A stretch of DNA of 64,000 bases from Glandiceps talaboti (Eukaryota > Hemichordata > Enteropneusta > Spengelidae). The DNA lies in the NCBI RefSeq assembly GCF_964340395.1, contig NC_135559.1:12589759-12653758 (forward strand). The letters are read 5' to 3'. The number at the start of each line of letters is the position of its first letter. Position 1 is the first letter of the stretch. The translations under genes were made by a program, and so were the position numbers. Positions 14,195-27,000 of this stretch are shown here, in pieces. The notes under the pieces were generated by a model. The model had not been told where the DNA came from and made no database searches. It saw only the letters and a program-made list of their open reading frames with translations.

Positions 14195-14232
14195 TTTGGA
14201 AACGAAACGAAACGAAACAAAACAAAACAAAA
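14195..14232 (+). repeat. (GAAAC)n / (AAAAC)n microsatellite
   Basis: gaaacgaaacgaaacaaaac-type repeat. Confidence 0.9.
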
Positions 14233-16055
14233 CTGAAAAGTTCACTGTTGTGTCAGCCATAACTGTCAGCACTATCAGTATTGTCTTAGTACCTGTCAAT
14301 AATAAAATTTTGTTTCATACAAGAGGGTCTCAAAAGAACAAAAAATTTGAGTCATTCTCACGCATGACTATTGAAATGTATGTATAACGTGTGGAGTGAT
14401 AGTCAGTATGTCGTGATAGTCAGTGTGTCAACCAAGGAATTGAATGTTCGTTATTTTTATGACGCATTTAGGCGGTAAAGTCTATTTCAGATAATGAAAA
14501 ATGGTGCGCAGTGATAATCACGACTGCCTCGCTTGAGACACATGAAATGAGATGGAATGATATCTGCTGGGAATTCAATTACATGCAATCTATCCCAGTA
14601 GAGCTTCATTGATGGAAAAAGTATTTCTGTTTGGCAAATATCGTCAGGGATGTGCTCACCACAAACAAGATAACACAACAACAAGGCAAAAGAATTCTAG
14701 TTAGGATCCTATAGGATTGACTTAAGTTCTGAAAATGTTGAAATTTAAGAAATGTTGAACTCGGCAAACAGATTTGTGATACAGAAATCCTTGCCACCCA
14801 GTTAATGTTGAAATGTCGTGCATTTGAAAGTGTTTGACAAATATGTACAAAGGGGTAAAGTGACATTTTGGAGCTTGAATGACGTAAACACAGAAGTGTT
14901 TAAATTTGCCACATCACAATGTGAGACATCTTTTAAAATGAATGGTATGATTATTTAAAGGGCGTAAACTGAGTTTATACATTTTAAGGGTTGCATTTGC
15001 TGCAAGTTACAAGGTATTGATATCCCCTTAGGGAAATGAAAAGCTTCATGTAAAATAAATTTGAACTATTATTTCATAAGAAATCAAGTCAAATTTCTGT
15101 ATGTGTTTATACACTTCTGTACATGTACATTGTGTAGTTGGATTCTAAAGTGATTTTATGATCTGATTATCAGATTAGATTCGAAAAACATGCATATTCT
15201 CAGTTTTGAAGCTTATTAATGCATGTTTTATCGTCTTTAGCACACAGTGTTGGCTCAGACTTGTTTCTAAAAAAAAGATCCTGTATTTTATGTAATTAAA
15301 GTATTTGTTACTTGCTTTTAGTAAAAAAAATTGTTCAAACAGAAACAATTTTGATGAATTGTATAGTTTGAAATTCAGGTTGCATATGTAACAAAAAGTA
15401 GCCCAATTGGTTCTCATAAACTTGGATGGTTATAGAGTTCAATGTTTGTATACGGCAGACATTCTTAACTACATGTATTGCATGTAGTAGCTTCTATAGT
15501 CTAGAAACTGTATGTATAACTTAAGGGCTCATTTTCTATCATCTCTCTCCACCATATATTCAAATGGATTTCTCTAGCACAGTTTTCTGTTCTTACGACC
15601 GACAGCAGTAGTTTAATACTACTAGAGTGTGGATATAAACATGGTGACATTATCACATCGCCATGTGACTTACTTAGTTACCATCTGACTGAAGGTGGAG
15701 TTCCCTCCATAATCAAACACGGGTCGTTACTAATTGAATATTAACGAGCAACTGCATGAATGAAGTAACCAGTTACAACCCACCTGTCAGTGTGTGATGG
15801 ATTACAACTGATATGCACTGTTCACCCTTTTCCCCAGTAAGAGATGTTGTCATATTTTTGGTAGATTATGGCCATTTGAATATTAAACTGAAGAGAGCAA
15901 TCGTAGAAAACCATGCCCACCATGTACAGTTTCTAGACTTATATAGCTACTACTAATATTACTGCTACTAAATATAGAGAATGAGGGATGGTAGAATTTT
16001 GAAAACTGACAGCAGTACTTGTATTTCTTTGTGTATTTGTAATTACACATTCCTG

Positions 16056-16478
16056 AAATTCCACCTATTGCTCAGCCAGGCTAGATAGACCCTGCATGAT
16101 TACTACTATTCCAATAACTGTCTCTATGTGTAAATGTTAAGATCAAATTTGAACTTTTTAAGGGAATTCCAGCTGTCGCTCAGCTTGGCTAGCTAGACCC
16201 TGTATAATTACTACCACATTGAAATAACTATGTTAAGATCAAATTTGAACTTTTAAAGTGAAATTCCACCTGTTGCGCAGCTGGGCTAGATAGACCCTGT
16301 ATGATTACTACTACCTATTGAAATAACTGTGTGTAAATGCGTTAAGATTAAATTTGAACTTTTAAGTGAAATTCCACTTGTTGCTCAGCTGGGCTAGATA
16401 GACCCTATATGATTACTACCTATTGAAATAACTGTGTGTATGTATAAATGTGTTGAGATTAATTTTGAACTCGTTAGC
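16056..16478 (+). repeat. About 105 bp tandem repeat, four copies
   Basis: Units carry gaaattccacctgttg, ctagatagaccctg, gattactactac and gatcaaatttgaactttt. Confidence 0.92.
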
Positions 16479-16734
16479 GATAAAGAACTAAATTGATTAT
16501 TTGGTAGTTCCAGTGTACATGTAGTACTAAAATTTAGAGTACGTGTACCTATCGGCCTGAACTCCAGTTGTGTTGGCATTTGCTCTGACTATTCCACTAC
16601 CAAGCCTAGGATTTTGCTATAACAGTCATATTTTGAAACCTAAAAATAGATTATGGTTTCCCGCAGCAATGTAAAATACAGTCATCATGTTTACATCATA
16701 CAGCTCAACCCTCTCAGTAAGCGCTAAGACCTAA

Positions 16735-17080
16735 TAAAACAAATTGTGTGGTTCCAATTACACTCAATTTTAGAATAGGTGGGGTAGGTAGATTTTGTAT
16801 TTTACTATTTACATATTTTTTTCATGTGTGAGTGTCGAGTTCAGGTTTTCCATTGTTATCCAAATGGTCTCCTGTGTTGTTTATTTCTTCCTATCAGATT
16901 TATGGCCATTACAGATTCGAAGAACAGTTTTATTTTGTCTTTTTTAAGTTGATGTCAGTTTCCGCATTTCTCGTGATACATTTTTTTTAAAAGTTTAGGG
17001 TCAGCAGCGAAAAGCTAGGTGGGGTCGGGTAACCGAAACCAAACAATTATTTTCTTTAGGCCTGGGAATGGGAGGAAGAA
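16735..17080 (-). repeat. Dispersed repeat B, copy 1
   Basis: The reverse complement matches 24330-24715: shared aacctgaact, tcttcc, tgatgtcagtttcc / ggaaactgacatca and ggggtaggtagatttt. Confidence 0.8.
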
Positions 17081-18085
17081 AAGCAGCAGTGAAACCCTCA
17101 CATAATTAGATTCTAGGCTATGTACCTATAGGTTTAAAAAAAAAACATTTCAACATATATATTCTCACTATTTACCAATATTGACGTGTAGAATGTATAA
17201 TAATCACCATTAGTTTGCATGACCTACCTGCATTTCGTTCCCATGGCAACCTTTTATCCCTGCCACAATTATACTTCACATAGTGGCTAGGTTTAGTGTT
17301 ATAGGCAGGGCAGAAAATCCAATCGTCTTATTTATATGGATCAACAACTTTTTCTTTTGATCATGAGTATATCTACTGAAAAGACGTTCACATGAAATGA
17401 ACTACTTTCTTGAAATTACTTCAAGGAAAATGGTGTCACGAATGGTGTCACTTTATGTATTGGAAATGGTCGGTTTAGAAAAGTAAACGTGAACGCCTCC
17501 AGAGTTGAATGGAATGTTAAAACCATGTGTACAATTTGACCCAATGAAAGGAAATAGCCTTTACTTTTGCACTTTTAGTCGAAGTAAACACCCATTATGT
17601 GCTTCAACAAACACTCTCAGTTTGTAAAGTTACACCCATACAAGTTTATTCAGAGTGTACAAAGTACTTTAGTTAGACTTTACCACACTTGTTGGAATTA
17701 TAGCTTGCTGTAAATATATATGGGTCAAACCTGGCACAGAAACAAATATCAAATATCGAGAGGTGATCTTCATTGGTATGTGAAAACTTAACTGCATTAT
17801 TCTACCGAACTCCCTTTCAAGTGTTTCCCTGTGTTCTTTAGAGAAGGTTAACCATAGACCCCTGTCTATGGTTAAACAACGTGCTAAACCCATGACCATC
17901 CAGTTTTCAAAATTGTAAAAACTCAAACATTTTCAGACATTTTTTTACACTCACAATTCATAGTCAGTTTTACATGAGTCCAGGGGTCAAAGGTCATCTC
18001 CGTTTTCAGTTTCAGATTCTTTTATTTTCAAATCGTAATGTGAAATATTTCAAGATAACATCAATATTCAAATAGTGCAAGCTCA

Positions 18086-18466
18086 GTCGCTTGATACATA
18101 CATGCATCTTTTTCATGAAAGTTTTAACAGCGAACTCAATTTTGTTGTTCAAGCGTCCACCCTCAATCATCAAAAGTGACATTTCTAGATGTGTAATGTT
18201 TAAGCGTAACCAACCATATCAACTTTCAGGCTAGAGTTGTTAATGCAGTCGTTTGATACATACACACATCTTCTTCATTATTAAAGGTACAACCTGTTGA
18301 TTTTATTTGGTGCCTATGCACCATAGTTGGATTGATTCTAGTTTTATCAGCGAACTCAATTTTATTGTTCAAGCGTCCACCCCCAGTCATAAAAAATGAC
18401 ATTTCCAGATGTGTAATGTTTAAGCATAAACAACCATATAATTCAGCATTATCGACTTTCAGGCTT
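18086..18466 (+). repeat. Two-copy direct repeat, about 150 bp
   Basis: cgaactcaattttgttgttc and aagcgtccaccctcaatcat recur near 18350. The second copy has an extra stretch of about 70 bp. Confidence 0.85.
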
Positions 18467-18647
18467 GCGTGATTACTAGTTGCGTGATATCAGAAGGTTA
18501 ATACTACTTGTAATCTTTGAGTTTACTCTATGTTAATTATTAACCAGACAGGATCTAGGAGCTAAATATAATTTTGACTTGTAGGTACTGATTACTTTTT
18601 GATAATATTTGTATTGGACAATCTATATTTTAATAGACATTGGTTGG

Positions 18648-18921
18648 CAGGGGTGAACAAATCATTTTGTGAACTGTGGGTCCCCGGACCAGTGCCTTAA
18701 AAAATCCAGTGGTCCTACAGAAAGAATTAGTGGTCCCAGGTCCCACTAATGTGAAACATTAAGTCTTATCTATGAATCTGTATATTCAGACGACTTTTTA
18801 ACATAGTTATTAACAATAAGGTACTGTTACAACGGACCAGACAGACAAGATAAAATTTGTGTGGTCTGCCCAAAAAAATCGCTAGTCCCGGACCCAGGAC
18901 CAGTGGATTTGTTCACCCCTG
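18648..18921. mobile_element. 274 bp MITE, hAT-like ends
   Basis: Perfect terminal inverted repeats caggggtgaacaaatc / gatttgttcacccctg. Caggggt ends are common in hAT elements. The flanks both carry gttgg, but an exact target duplication is ambiguous. Confidence 0.75.
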
Positions 18922-19104
18922 GTTGGTTTTCAGCTTAATTTTACTTCTGTGTATATTTTTACCATGTCTGATTTGAAATTTGTATTTGTTCATCTATTTT
19001 AAGTCTTATGGTTTTTGTTAATTGATATCACAAATTTTACTCTGTAAACCTACCTCTTTGTTGAAATAAGGTGTACAGTTAAGTTAATTCTTGGCTTGTG
19101 TTGG

Positions 19105-19285
19105 CCCATTTATAGGGGTTGTTTGGCAAGTTTTAGATAGTTTTGCCTGATTTTGGGTTATTTCAATATGTGGTCATTTGGCAAGTTTTAGATAAATTTG
19201 CCCAATTTGGGTTATTTCAATATGTGGTCGATTGGCAAGTTTTAGGTATATTTGCCTGATTTTGGGTTATTTCAACATATGGCAA
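19105..19285 (+). repeat. About 65 bp tandem repeat, three copies
   Basis: Unit tttggcaagttttagata + tttgcctgattttgggttat + ttcaatatgtggtc. Confidence 0.92.
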
Positions 19286-20109
19286 TAACCATCAAGTAAA
19301 TGAATACATGTAAATGGTTACAATTAGATGAATGCAAATGTTTCAATTTCATCGTTCTAATCAGTAAGAGTTTCAACCCAATGATGCAATTCAATCTGCT
19401 GAGCGATATAAATGAGTACCGGGTAGGACATTCTCGATGTTTGACAGAGTTTAATCCGGCATCATATATTTGACTAAATTCAGTTGTAAGACTCGTAGCA
19501 CAGATGGAATGAAATATTGGTGACTAATATATTGTTTACATAATCCATAGATAGAGGATGACTTTGCAACCTTTGTACCTCATAATATGGGTGGGTATAC
19601 CAGGAGATAAAAAGACCTGGTAGGCAATATAGGTGAAGAGTTCATCGGTTTCCAGACACCAAGGAATGGAATGCTTTGTCCCAGAATGTATAACATCTGC
19701 TGGTCCCCAGGGGATATCATCAACATCTGTGCCATCACACAGACAGGAAAAATTATATCTGGTGAATAAATAATAAAATGCCCATTTAATGATTGAAAGT
19801 GACTTTAAACCTTAGAACGCCATGTGTGTACAAATGCAGACAGTCCCTTCTGGGTTACCATAATAATAATATACATATATATGCAGACAAGTTTACTCAT
19901 TTGCATAAGCCCAATTTTCACCTCTTCAACTCATATTTGGGTAAATTAACATTCATTTGACAATATATATTGAATGGGTGGATAAGGAAAAGGATTGATT
20001 GTATGTTTTATTATTCCTTTCAAGTTAAAGTTGATCATTGTAGAGTGGGTTTTGTTTAGCATAATTCAATGACAGCCCATTGTCTGTCATAAATTATTAC
20101 AGCCATATA

Positions 20110-20740
20110 ACTATTAATTATCCAAGGTCTGATGGTAGGCAGTTTATATCCATAATTGTGTTAATCATTCAAGGTCTAGATATTACACAGTTCACAACCA
20201 TGGTGTTAATTATTCGAGGGTCTTGGTGGTAGACAGTTTATATATGTAAGTGTATTAACTGTTCAGGGTCTTGATAGAGTTTGTAATCACAGTGTTCTAA
20301 TTGTGTTAATCAGTCAAGGTCTTGATATTACACAGTTCACAACCATGGTATTAAACAGTCAAGGTCTAGATATTGAACAGTTCACAATCATGGTATTAAT
20401 CAGTCAAGGTCTAGATTTCGCACAGTTCACAACAAGGTGTTACTCATTCAAGGTCTAGATATTACACAGTTTACAACCATGGTATTAATCAGTCAAGGTC
20501 TAGATATTGCACAGTTCACAACCATGGTATTAATCAGTCAAGGTCTAGATATTACACAGTTCACAACCATGGTATTAATCAGTCAAGGTCTAGATATTAC
20601 ACAGTTCACAACCATGGTATTAATCAGTCAAGGTCTAGATATTACACAGTTCACAACCATGGTGTTAATCATTCAGTAGACAGTTAATATCCATAATTGC
20701 TGTTAATCATTTAAAGTTTAGATGTTAGACCATTATCACC
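20110..20740 (+). repeat. 45 bp tandem repeat
   Basis: More than ten units of caaggtctagatattacaca + gttcacaaccatggtattaa + tcagt. It is very regular at 20430-20670 and degenerate at the edges. The 80-codon frame with a 15-residue period is a by-product of the 45 bp unit. Confidence 0.95.
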
Positions 20741-21009
20741 ATGGTGTAATTGTATAAATTATTGATAGTTTATGATGTCACAGTGGAGGTCATAGTTCAA
20801 CAGGTTGTTGGTACTCTTAAACATGCTAGGGGACTATAAAATTTAGCAGCACAGCATTGTACTGGGTGTTTCCCCACATAACCAGGTCGAGAGAGCATCT
20901 ATAACTACAGCACTTCAATGTGGAATTTACTGAATGTGGTGGTTTGACCAATCAATAAAAATATCTACTAAAACATGTCAGTGCTTATCAATATCAGTAA
21001 AATATGGCA

Positions 21010-21530
21010 GCCATAATACATCAAAGTACCAAAGTCCTACTCTTGTGTTTCTCCCTAAAAACTTTCAAGTACCTCTACAAAAGGTAACAATTTTGTCTCA
21101 AAGTCGTACCTAATGTGTCTCCCTAAAAATTCAAGAATGCCTGCAAAAAAATTACAATAATTCTAGTACATCTGCAAAAAAAATAACATTTTTGTCTCAA
21201 AGTCGTACCTTAGGTGTCTCCCTAAAAATTCAAGAATGCCTGCAAAAAAAATTATAAAAATTTTATCATGTCAGCAAAAAAGTTATAAAAATTCCAGCAT
21301 GTCTGCAAAAAAGTAACAATTTTGTCTCAAAGTCGAACCCCCATGTGTGTACCTAAAAATTCAAGCAAGTCTGCAAAAATTATTGCAAAAATTCTGTCAC
21401 GTCTGCAAAAAAGTTATTAAATTCCAGAACGTCTGCAAAAAAGTAACAATTTTGTCTCAAAGTCTATGTCTTTCCGTAAAATTTTAGTATATGTGCAAAA
21501 AAGTGAACAATTTTGTGTCAAAGTTTCAAT
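21010..21530 (+). repeat. Degenerate repeat rich in tgcaaaaaagtaacaatttt
   Basis: Multiple imperfect copies of gtctgcaaaaaagtaacaat and tttgtctcaaagtcgtacc in variable order. Confidence 0.85.
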
Positions 21531-21884
21531 CTTTCCTAGATACTAGTAAGGCTGTGAAGGAAAGATGACTTTTTTGTTTGAACTGTGAATTCAACATTAT
21601 GGAGTCCTGTCATATATATGCAGTCTGCCACATGAATTAATTCATAGTATTTATTACTCAGACACCTGTGTTTTTTCTTTACTTTCATTTCAGTTTTTTT
21701 GGATTTTACTTTGTCAACCGTACGAGAAACAGTTTGGATTATTTTTCTCTCACTAAATCCAAAATGAATGGTTTCCAATTCAGTTTTATAGACAAATTGA
21801 AAAATAAGTTGACTGTGGAATGGAGTAATTTTTTCTTACAGTGTATATTTAGATAATATATTTAACCTTACCAAGATTTTCTTG

Positions 21885-22150
21885 TGACACAATAGTCTTT
21901 ATTGACATTTTAAACCTAGCAACAGACGCCATAGAAACACATACAAAGAATCTGTCATTGATAAAAAGAATCAAGAAGTCGAACGTCAAGGATCAAAGGT
22001 CACACATTTATGCATAAATAATTTTGACACAATAGTTTTTGACATTTCGAACCTGGGAACATACACCATAGAACACATACAAAGAATCTATTATTGATAA
22101 ATAAATTCAAGAAGTCAAGGATCAAAGGTCACCCCTTTATGCACAAATAA
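21885..22150 (+). repeat. Two-copy tandem repeat, about 130 bp
   Basis: acacatacaaagaatct, caaggatcaaaggtcac and tttatgca.aaata recur. Confidence 0.9.
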
Positions 22151-22329
22151 AATGAATTTTCTGTGAGAACCATCAAAGTGGACTTTTCAGTGATCATTAG
22201 TAAACTCTCACCACAACAATATGGTGTATAAAATGTCATTCTCGCCATAAAGTTGTCAATTCTATATTATGCATAAACTATTTAAACTGGTTTGATCTGG
22301 ACCATAGATTTGTACCAACTAACACAACT

Positions 22330-22568
22330 AACTCCTCCCTCAGAGCTACCTCAGTGGTAGCATAGAGGTTGCAATGTGAATGCTTTAATCCTATGCACTT
22401 ATAAAGGCTGCAGTGGATTGTATGTGCCCCAGGGAGTTGAGGAAGTATAAAGGGCCTTTGTGCCGATATAGATCCGAGCCAGGGGTAATAATTGTAAAGT
22501 GCTTTGAGCACAGAGTGGGAAAGCACTATATTAAAAATAACATCATTATTATTATTATTATTATTACG
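22330..22568 (+). mobile_element. Retroposon-like 3' tail with (ATT)n
   Basis: The ending gtaaagtgctttgagc, then gggaaagcactatatta, closed by an (att)n tract, looks like the widespread SINE/LINE 3' tail that pairs a ctttgagc motif with a gcactata motif. The family is not identified. Confidence 0.55.
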
Positions 22569-22989
22569 CTCCTCCTGCCCACTTCTCCTCATACAAACGA
22601 TTTATTTTTTTACTGTTTCACCTCTGAAAATTTGACAATAGAAATGTTGACAGTGTTCTTTCAAGTGTTATGTCAAGTTAAGTTATAAGCTATTAATAAC
22701 CATTCAAACCTGTGTACAAAATACTGCTGTATACATGCATATCACTGATCTGAGTTGATAAACATATGTATTTGACGTTTATGATAACTTGTGATATCGT
22801 GCCATAAATGTTGACATGTTACCAAATTGCAGACGTGACGGTTGTCAGCCACTTAGAGTGGATATTGAAACTGTACAAATTCAAATGACATAAAAGTTGA
22901 TAAACGAACAGAACCGTTCCACCCAAGCTCTTGAGTGTTGCCAAGATATTGATACAGGATACATGAATAGATGTGATTGATATGATGTT

Positions 22990-23030
22990 ATGTGTGTGTG
23001 TTTGTTTGTTTGTGTGCGTGTGTGTGTTTG

Positions 23031-23087
<57 letters not shown>

Positions 23088-23130
23088 ATGTATGTATGTG
23101 AGTGTGTGTGTCTGTGTTTGTGCACTTCTG
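22990..23130 (+). repeat. (GT)n and (GTAT)n microsatellite
   Basis: Long gt run followed by about eight gtat units, then poly-C and poly-A runs at 23142-23163. Confidence 0.95.
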
Positions 23131-23833
23131 CATAGCCTCTCCCCCCCCCCCCCCAAAAAAAAAGAAGAGAATTGTTTCTGGTCACATCACTTATGTACCT
23201 CCACATTGGTCTGTTTTTTGTGTGTTTGTCCAGTCCATGCAGTCTGCAGAGCCATGGGAAAACACAAAAATAACTCTCCCTACTTCAGTGAAGACAACTG
23301 TAGAGCCAATCTGAACAAGCAAATGACATCTGCCCCCACATACACACTTGCTCTAAAGTACTAAAGAAATCACCATCTAAGTACTGACTAGATATAAATT
23401 AACCAATCCTAACAAATTAAATTCTAGTGAGTAGACAAAAAAAAATGAGGATATTTTCCTGTATGTGTGGAAAAGTTTTTGAAAAAATCAATGGGGAAGA
23501 ATAGCTAAAAACAAGAGCATCTTGACTTATTGTCTTATGAGGGCGCACTTCTATATACCACTTCCTGGTCTATGAATAGTAACATCATTAATTTAGCCAT
23601 TGAATGACTCACAAGTTTATTTACATCTTTTCAGACAATTTTTCCTTCTTCAACTTATTTACCATCAACCCAATAATGTTTACTGATTTGGAAAAATTTA
23701 TACTGTACTTGCCATCAGAAAATAACTTCAAATAATTAAATTATTATGTTAAAATGTAGATGCTGGTATTATATACAACAGGTTTTACTGTCATGTATAA
23801 TGATGTTACATTTTTGTTATATTTTTTTTGCAG

Positions 23834-24041
23834 GAAATGAAGATGTCGTTGGGGGTAACATGAAACTAATTCTAGGACTGATATGGAGGTTAATTTTAAA
23901 GTACCAAATATCGACAAGTTCTGGATCACAGACAGTCAAAGTACCACCAAAGAAACTTATGATGATTTGGATCAGAGCTGTCTTACCTGAGCTTACTATT
24001 AAAAATTTCTCCTCAGATTGGAATGATGGCGTTGCACTCAG
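23834..24041 (+). CDS. Filamin exon A: end of CH1 and start of CH2
   Basis: Acceptor ttgcag ends at 23833 and donor gtaagc starts at 24042. The exon starts in phase 1 (two bases completing a codon) and ends in phase 2. It encodes the C-terminal helix of CH1 (GGNMKLILGLIWRLIL), a short linker and the first half of CH2 (ending SSDWNDGVAL). No upstream partner exon ending in phase 1 was recognised. Confidence 0.9.
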
Positions 24042-27000
24042 GTAAGCCTGGTGGTTTGATATCTTTGCAGTTTATACACAACTAACAGGGCTCAAAGTTT
24101 ATGAAAAGTAAATAATGCAATACTAATGGCGCACATTGTGTGAGGCTGTGCAGCCGTCTACGTGAATAATTTTCATCATGAAAGAAATGCTCTGTTCTTG
24201 AACAAATGTCGCCACCACCATGACTGTAGATGATGTGAACAGTCCAGACACTTGCTTATTCTTGCCAGAGAGGGCACTGTTCTGCAAGATATTAAGGGCG
24301 GATGTAAATAAAAAAAATGTTATTTTGATGTTGGAGCTGAAAATTTGGGTCGGTCAGGTAAGGCCAAATAAAAAAGTTGTCTGGTTCCGGTTACCCTAAA
24401 CTTTATTTTACATATTTGAGAAAAATAATAATAAAATCAAGAAAATCATGAAGTCTCGCAAAAAAGTGTGGGTTGGAAACTGACATCAACCTAAAAAGTC
24501 AATATAAAACTGTTCTTCCAATCTGTAATGGCTGTATATCTGATAGGAAGAAATAAACAACACAGAGACCATTTGGAAAACTATGGAAAACCTGAACTAG
24601 ACACTCACACATGAACAAATATATAATAAAATCTACCTACCCCACCTATTTTAAAATTGAATGTAATCAGACCCATACAATTTTTTTTACGCCTAATGAG
24701 AAACGGGAAAAATATAGATAATCTGACCGACCCGAGTTTAAGCTTCCAACCCTAATAAACTTTTTTAATTAAACATTTAAAACAAAAAGATAAGAAACTC
24801 TTTGTCTTTTTGACCTTCATGTACGTCTGTTTTCTTTCTCCAGTGATGTCTGTACATATTTCATCAAACTATCACAGAAGGGATATTCTGACTGACATTT
24901 TGTTTGTTTTTGGGTCGAAGCAATATCTTTCAAAAATCAAAAAAATTTAAAAATTAAAAAAATTAAATTAAATAACTCCCGCCATACCTACCCTATTTTC
25001 TGAGGCAGTGTTTTCAGAAACACACAATTTTTTTTCACTGTATAAATATATTATTATATGCTGAACTAACTGGAAATGTTTTCATAATTCATGATGTTAA
25101 AAATTCTACATTTTGTGATAATTTTTGTCACTCTCATCTCTTTTTTATCCCATTCTTTTTTCGTCCGTTCGTTTCCCAAATTACAGTGCTTTACTTGACT
25201 ACTGTCAACCCGGACTTTTCCCCAACTGGAGAACTCTGGACAGATCAAACAAACTAGAAAACTGTAGTGAGGCAATGAAAACCGCCAAAGAAAAATTTGA
25301 CATACCGCTTGTGTTGTCGCCAGAGGATATGAGCAGTGACATCATGGATGAACTTAGTGGAATGACCTATCTATCATATTATTTGAAACGTGAAGGTCCT
25401 GGTTGGTATGCAACTCTTAACTGGGTGAGACGAAAAGTACCAGAATTGAACGTACAGAATTTCCAGGTGAGAATCAAGATGCAGGCAAATCTAAGACAGA
25501 GACTTATCTGTCAATCTCGATTATACTAAGGGTTCTTTCCCCCCCCCCACTAAACCCTGAAAATGGACCCCCTAGCTTGATGTACTATTTATCCTCTATA
25601 AAGTCACTTTACTGTTCAGCTATACAATCCCAACAACTACTAAAAGAATGCCTGTTCCGCTGATTTGATCCACGACTGAAAAAAGTTATGAAAATGTCAA
25701 CATTAAAGTGTCCCAAGCTGAATTTACAAGCGTTTTACTGAAATGTAAATACTCACATAAAACCTGGATTCAACTATGTTTGTAAATGTTAATGTCATTG
25801 CAAGCCTTTTTTTTGTCTTCTGACATTGCTAGATATTAAAGGCCAGGGTTTCAATCCCAGGTTTTCACATTAGTGTTATCGTATCAGTGAAGCCATGAGG
25901 ATTACATAGGAATATTCTTTTGTTCTGGACCAACTTTTTCTGTAACTTTGTCAGACAACTGTTTTGCTCACCTAATGTACAATCATTTTTTTAAAGTGGG
26001 CCGTTAAAGTTGACTGCATAATAGGGATGCCCTTAACATGTTTTTATATGTATAAAAATGATGTCATCAGGCTATTTATAATTTATATCAGATTGAGTTC
26101 GGTCAATAGCAAATGATAGTTAAGTATGCTTCAGTAAGTAAAAAAACTAAATAACTTTTGAATATGCAGCAAAAATTACATCCCCCCCCCAAAAAAAAAG
26201 AAGAATGAAATTACATCCTTCCCCAAAAATTTACACCTCCCCCCCAAAAAAATTACACCCCCCAAAAAAAATTACATCTCCCCCACCCCCAAGCAAATTA
26301 TATTCCCCCCCCCCCCACAATTTTTTTTTTATAAACTCAGCTTATGCCCCTTAACATATTTTTGTGTACCTGTACCTATACAGAGTTTATATTTGTGTTT
26401 TCAATGTTTGCTTGCAGTCTGACTGGAATGATGGTGTAACGCTATGTGCTTTGGGTCATGCATGTGGTGAGGTGTGTCCAGAATGGCCAAGTCTTGAGAG
26501 AAGCAATCAGCTTGAAAACTGTGAAAAAGGTGGGTTTTATCAAAAGAAACCAAGAAAAGCAAGCAGACTGAAGCAAAGCAGAACTAAATCCTGTAATGTG
26601 GCAAAATGTCACTCACGACCATCGGAGCAAAACATACTTCCTCATGAAGTCTCCCCGACAATACACCATACAGAGTTGATATTTCAACTAAAAATACAAA
26701 GTAATCCACAAAGAAGACTAGAATAAATCCTAAAACATGAAGTTCACACAAACGCTTACCTAATTCTTGCAGACAGACAAATTTTCCTTCCAGGTATATA
26801 CATGCCAACACAAATAGTGATTGAGTAACTGATTCTTGCATATATTACGCAAATACATGTACTTGCATACATTAAGCAAATTACTGCATAAATTATGCAA
26901 AACATGTCATACATTATGCTAATTCAAAGGAACAAACTTAAATACCCCAAAGAAAACAAACAAACCAAAGCATGACTAAAAATGTTCTGAATGCAGAATA

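Noticed and set aside
17669-17926. 85-codon minus-strand frame considered as a missing CH1 exon or another gene
   Set aside because: No CH motif, wrong strand for the filamin gene and no matching splice phase.
20437-20679. 80-codon frame with a 15-residue repeat (SQGLDITQFTTMVLI)
   Set aside because: The 45 bp DNA repeat forces the period. The flanking degenerate units contain stops and indels, so there is no sign of coding selection.
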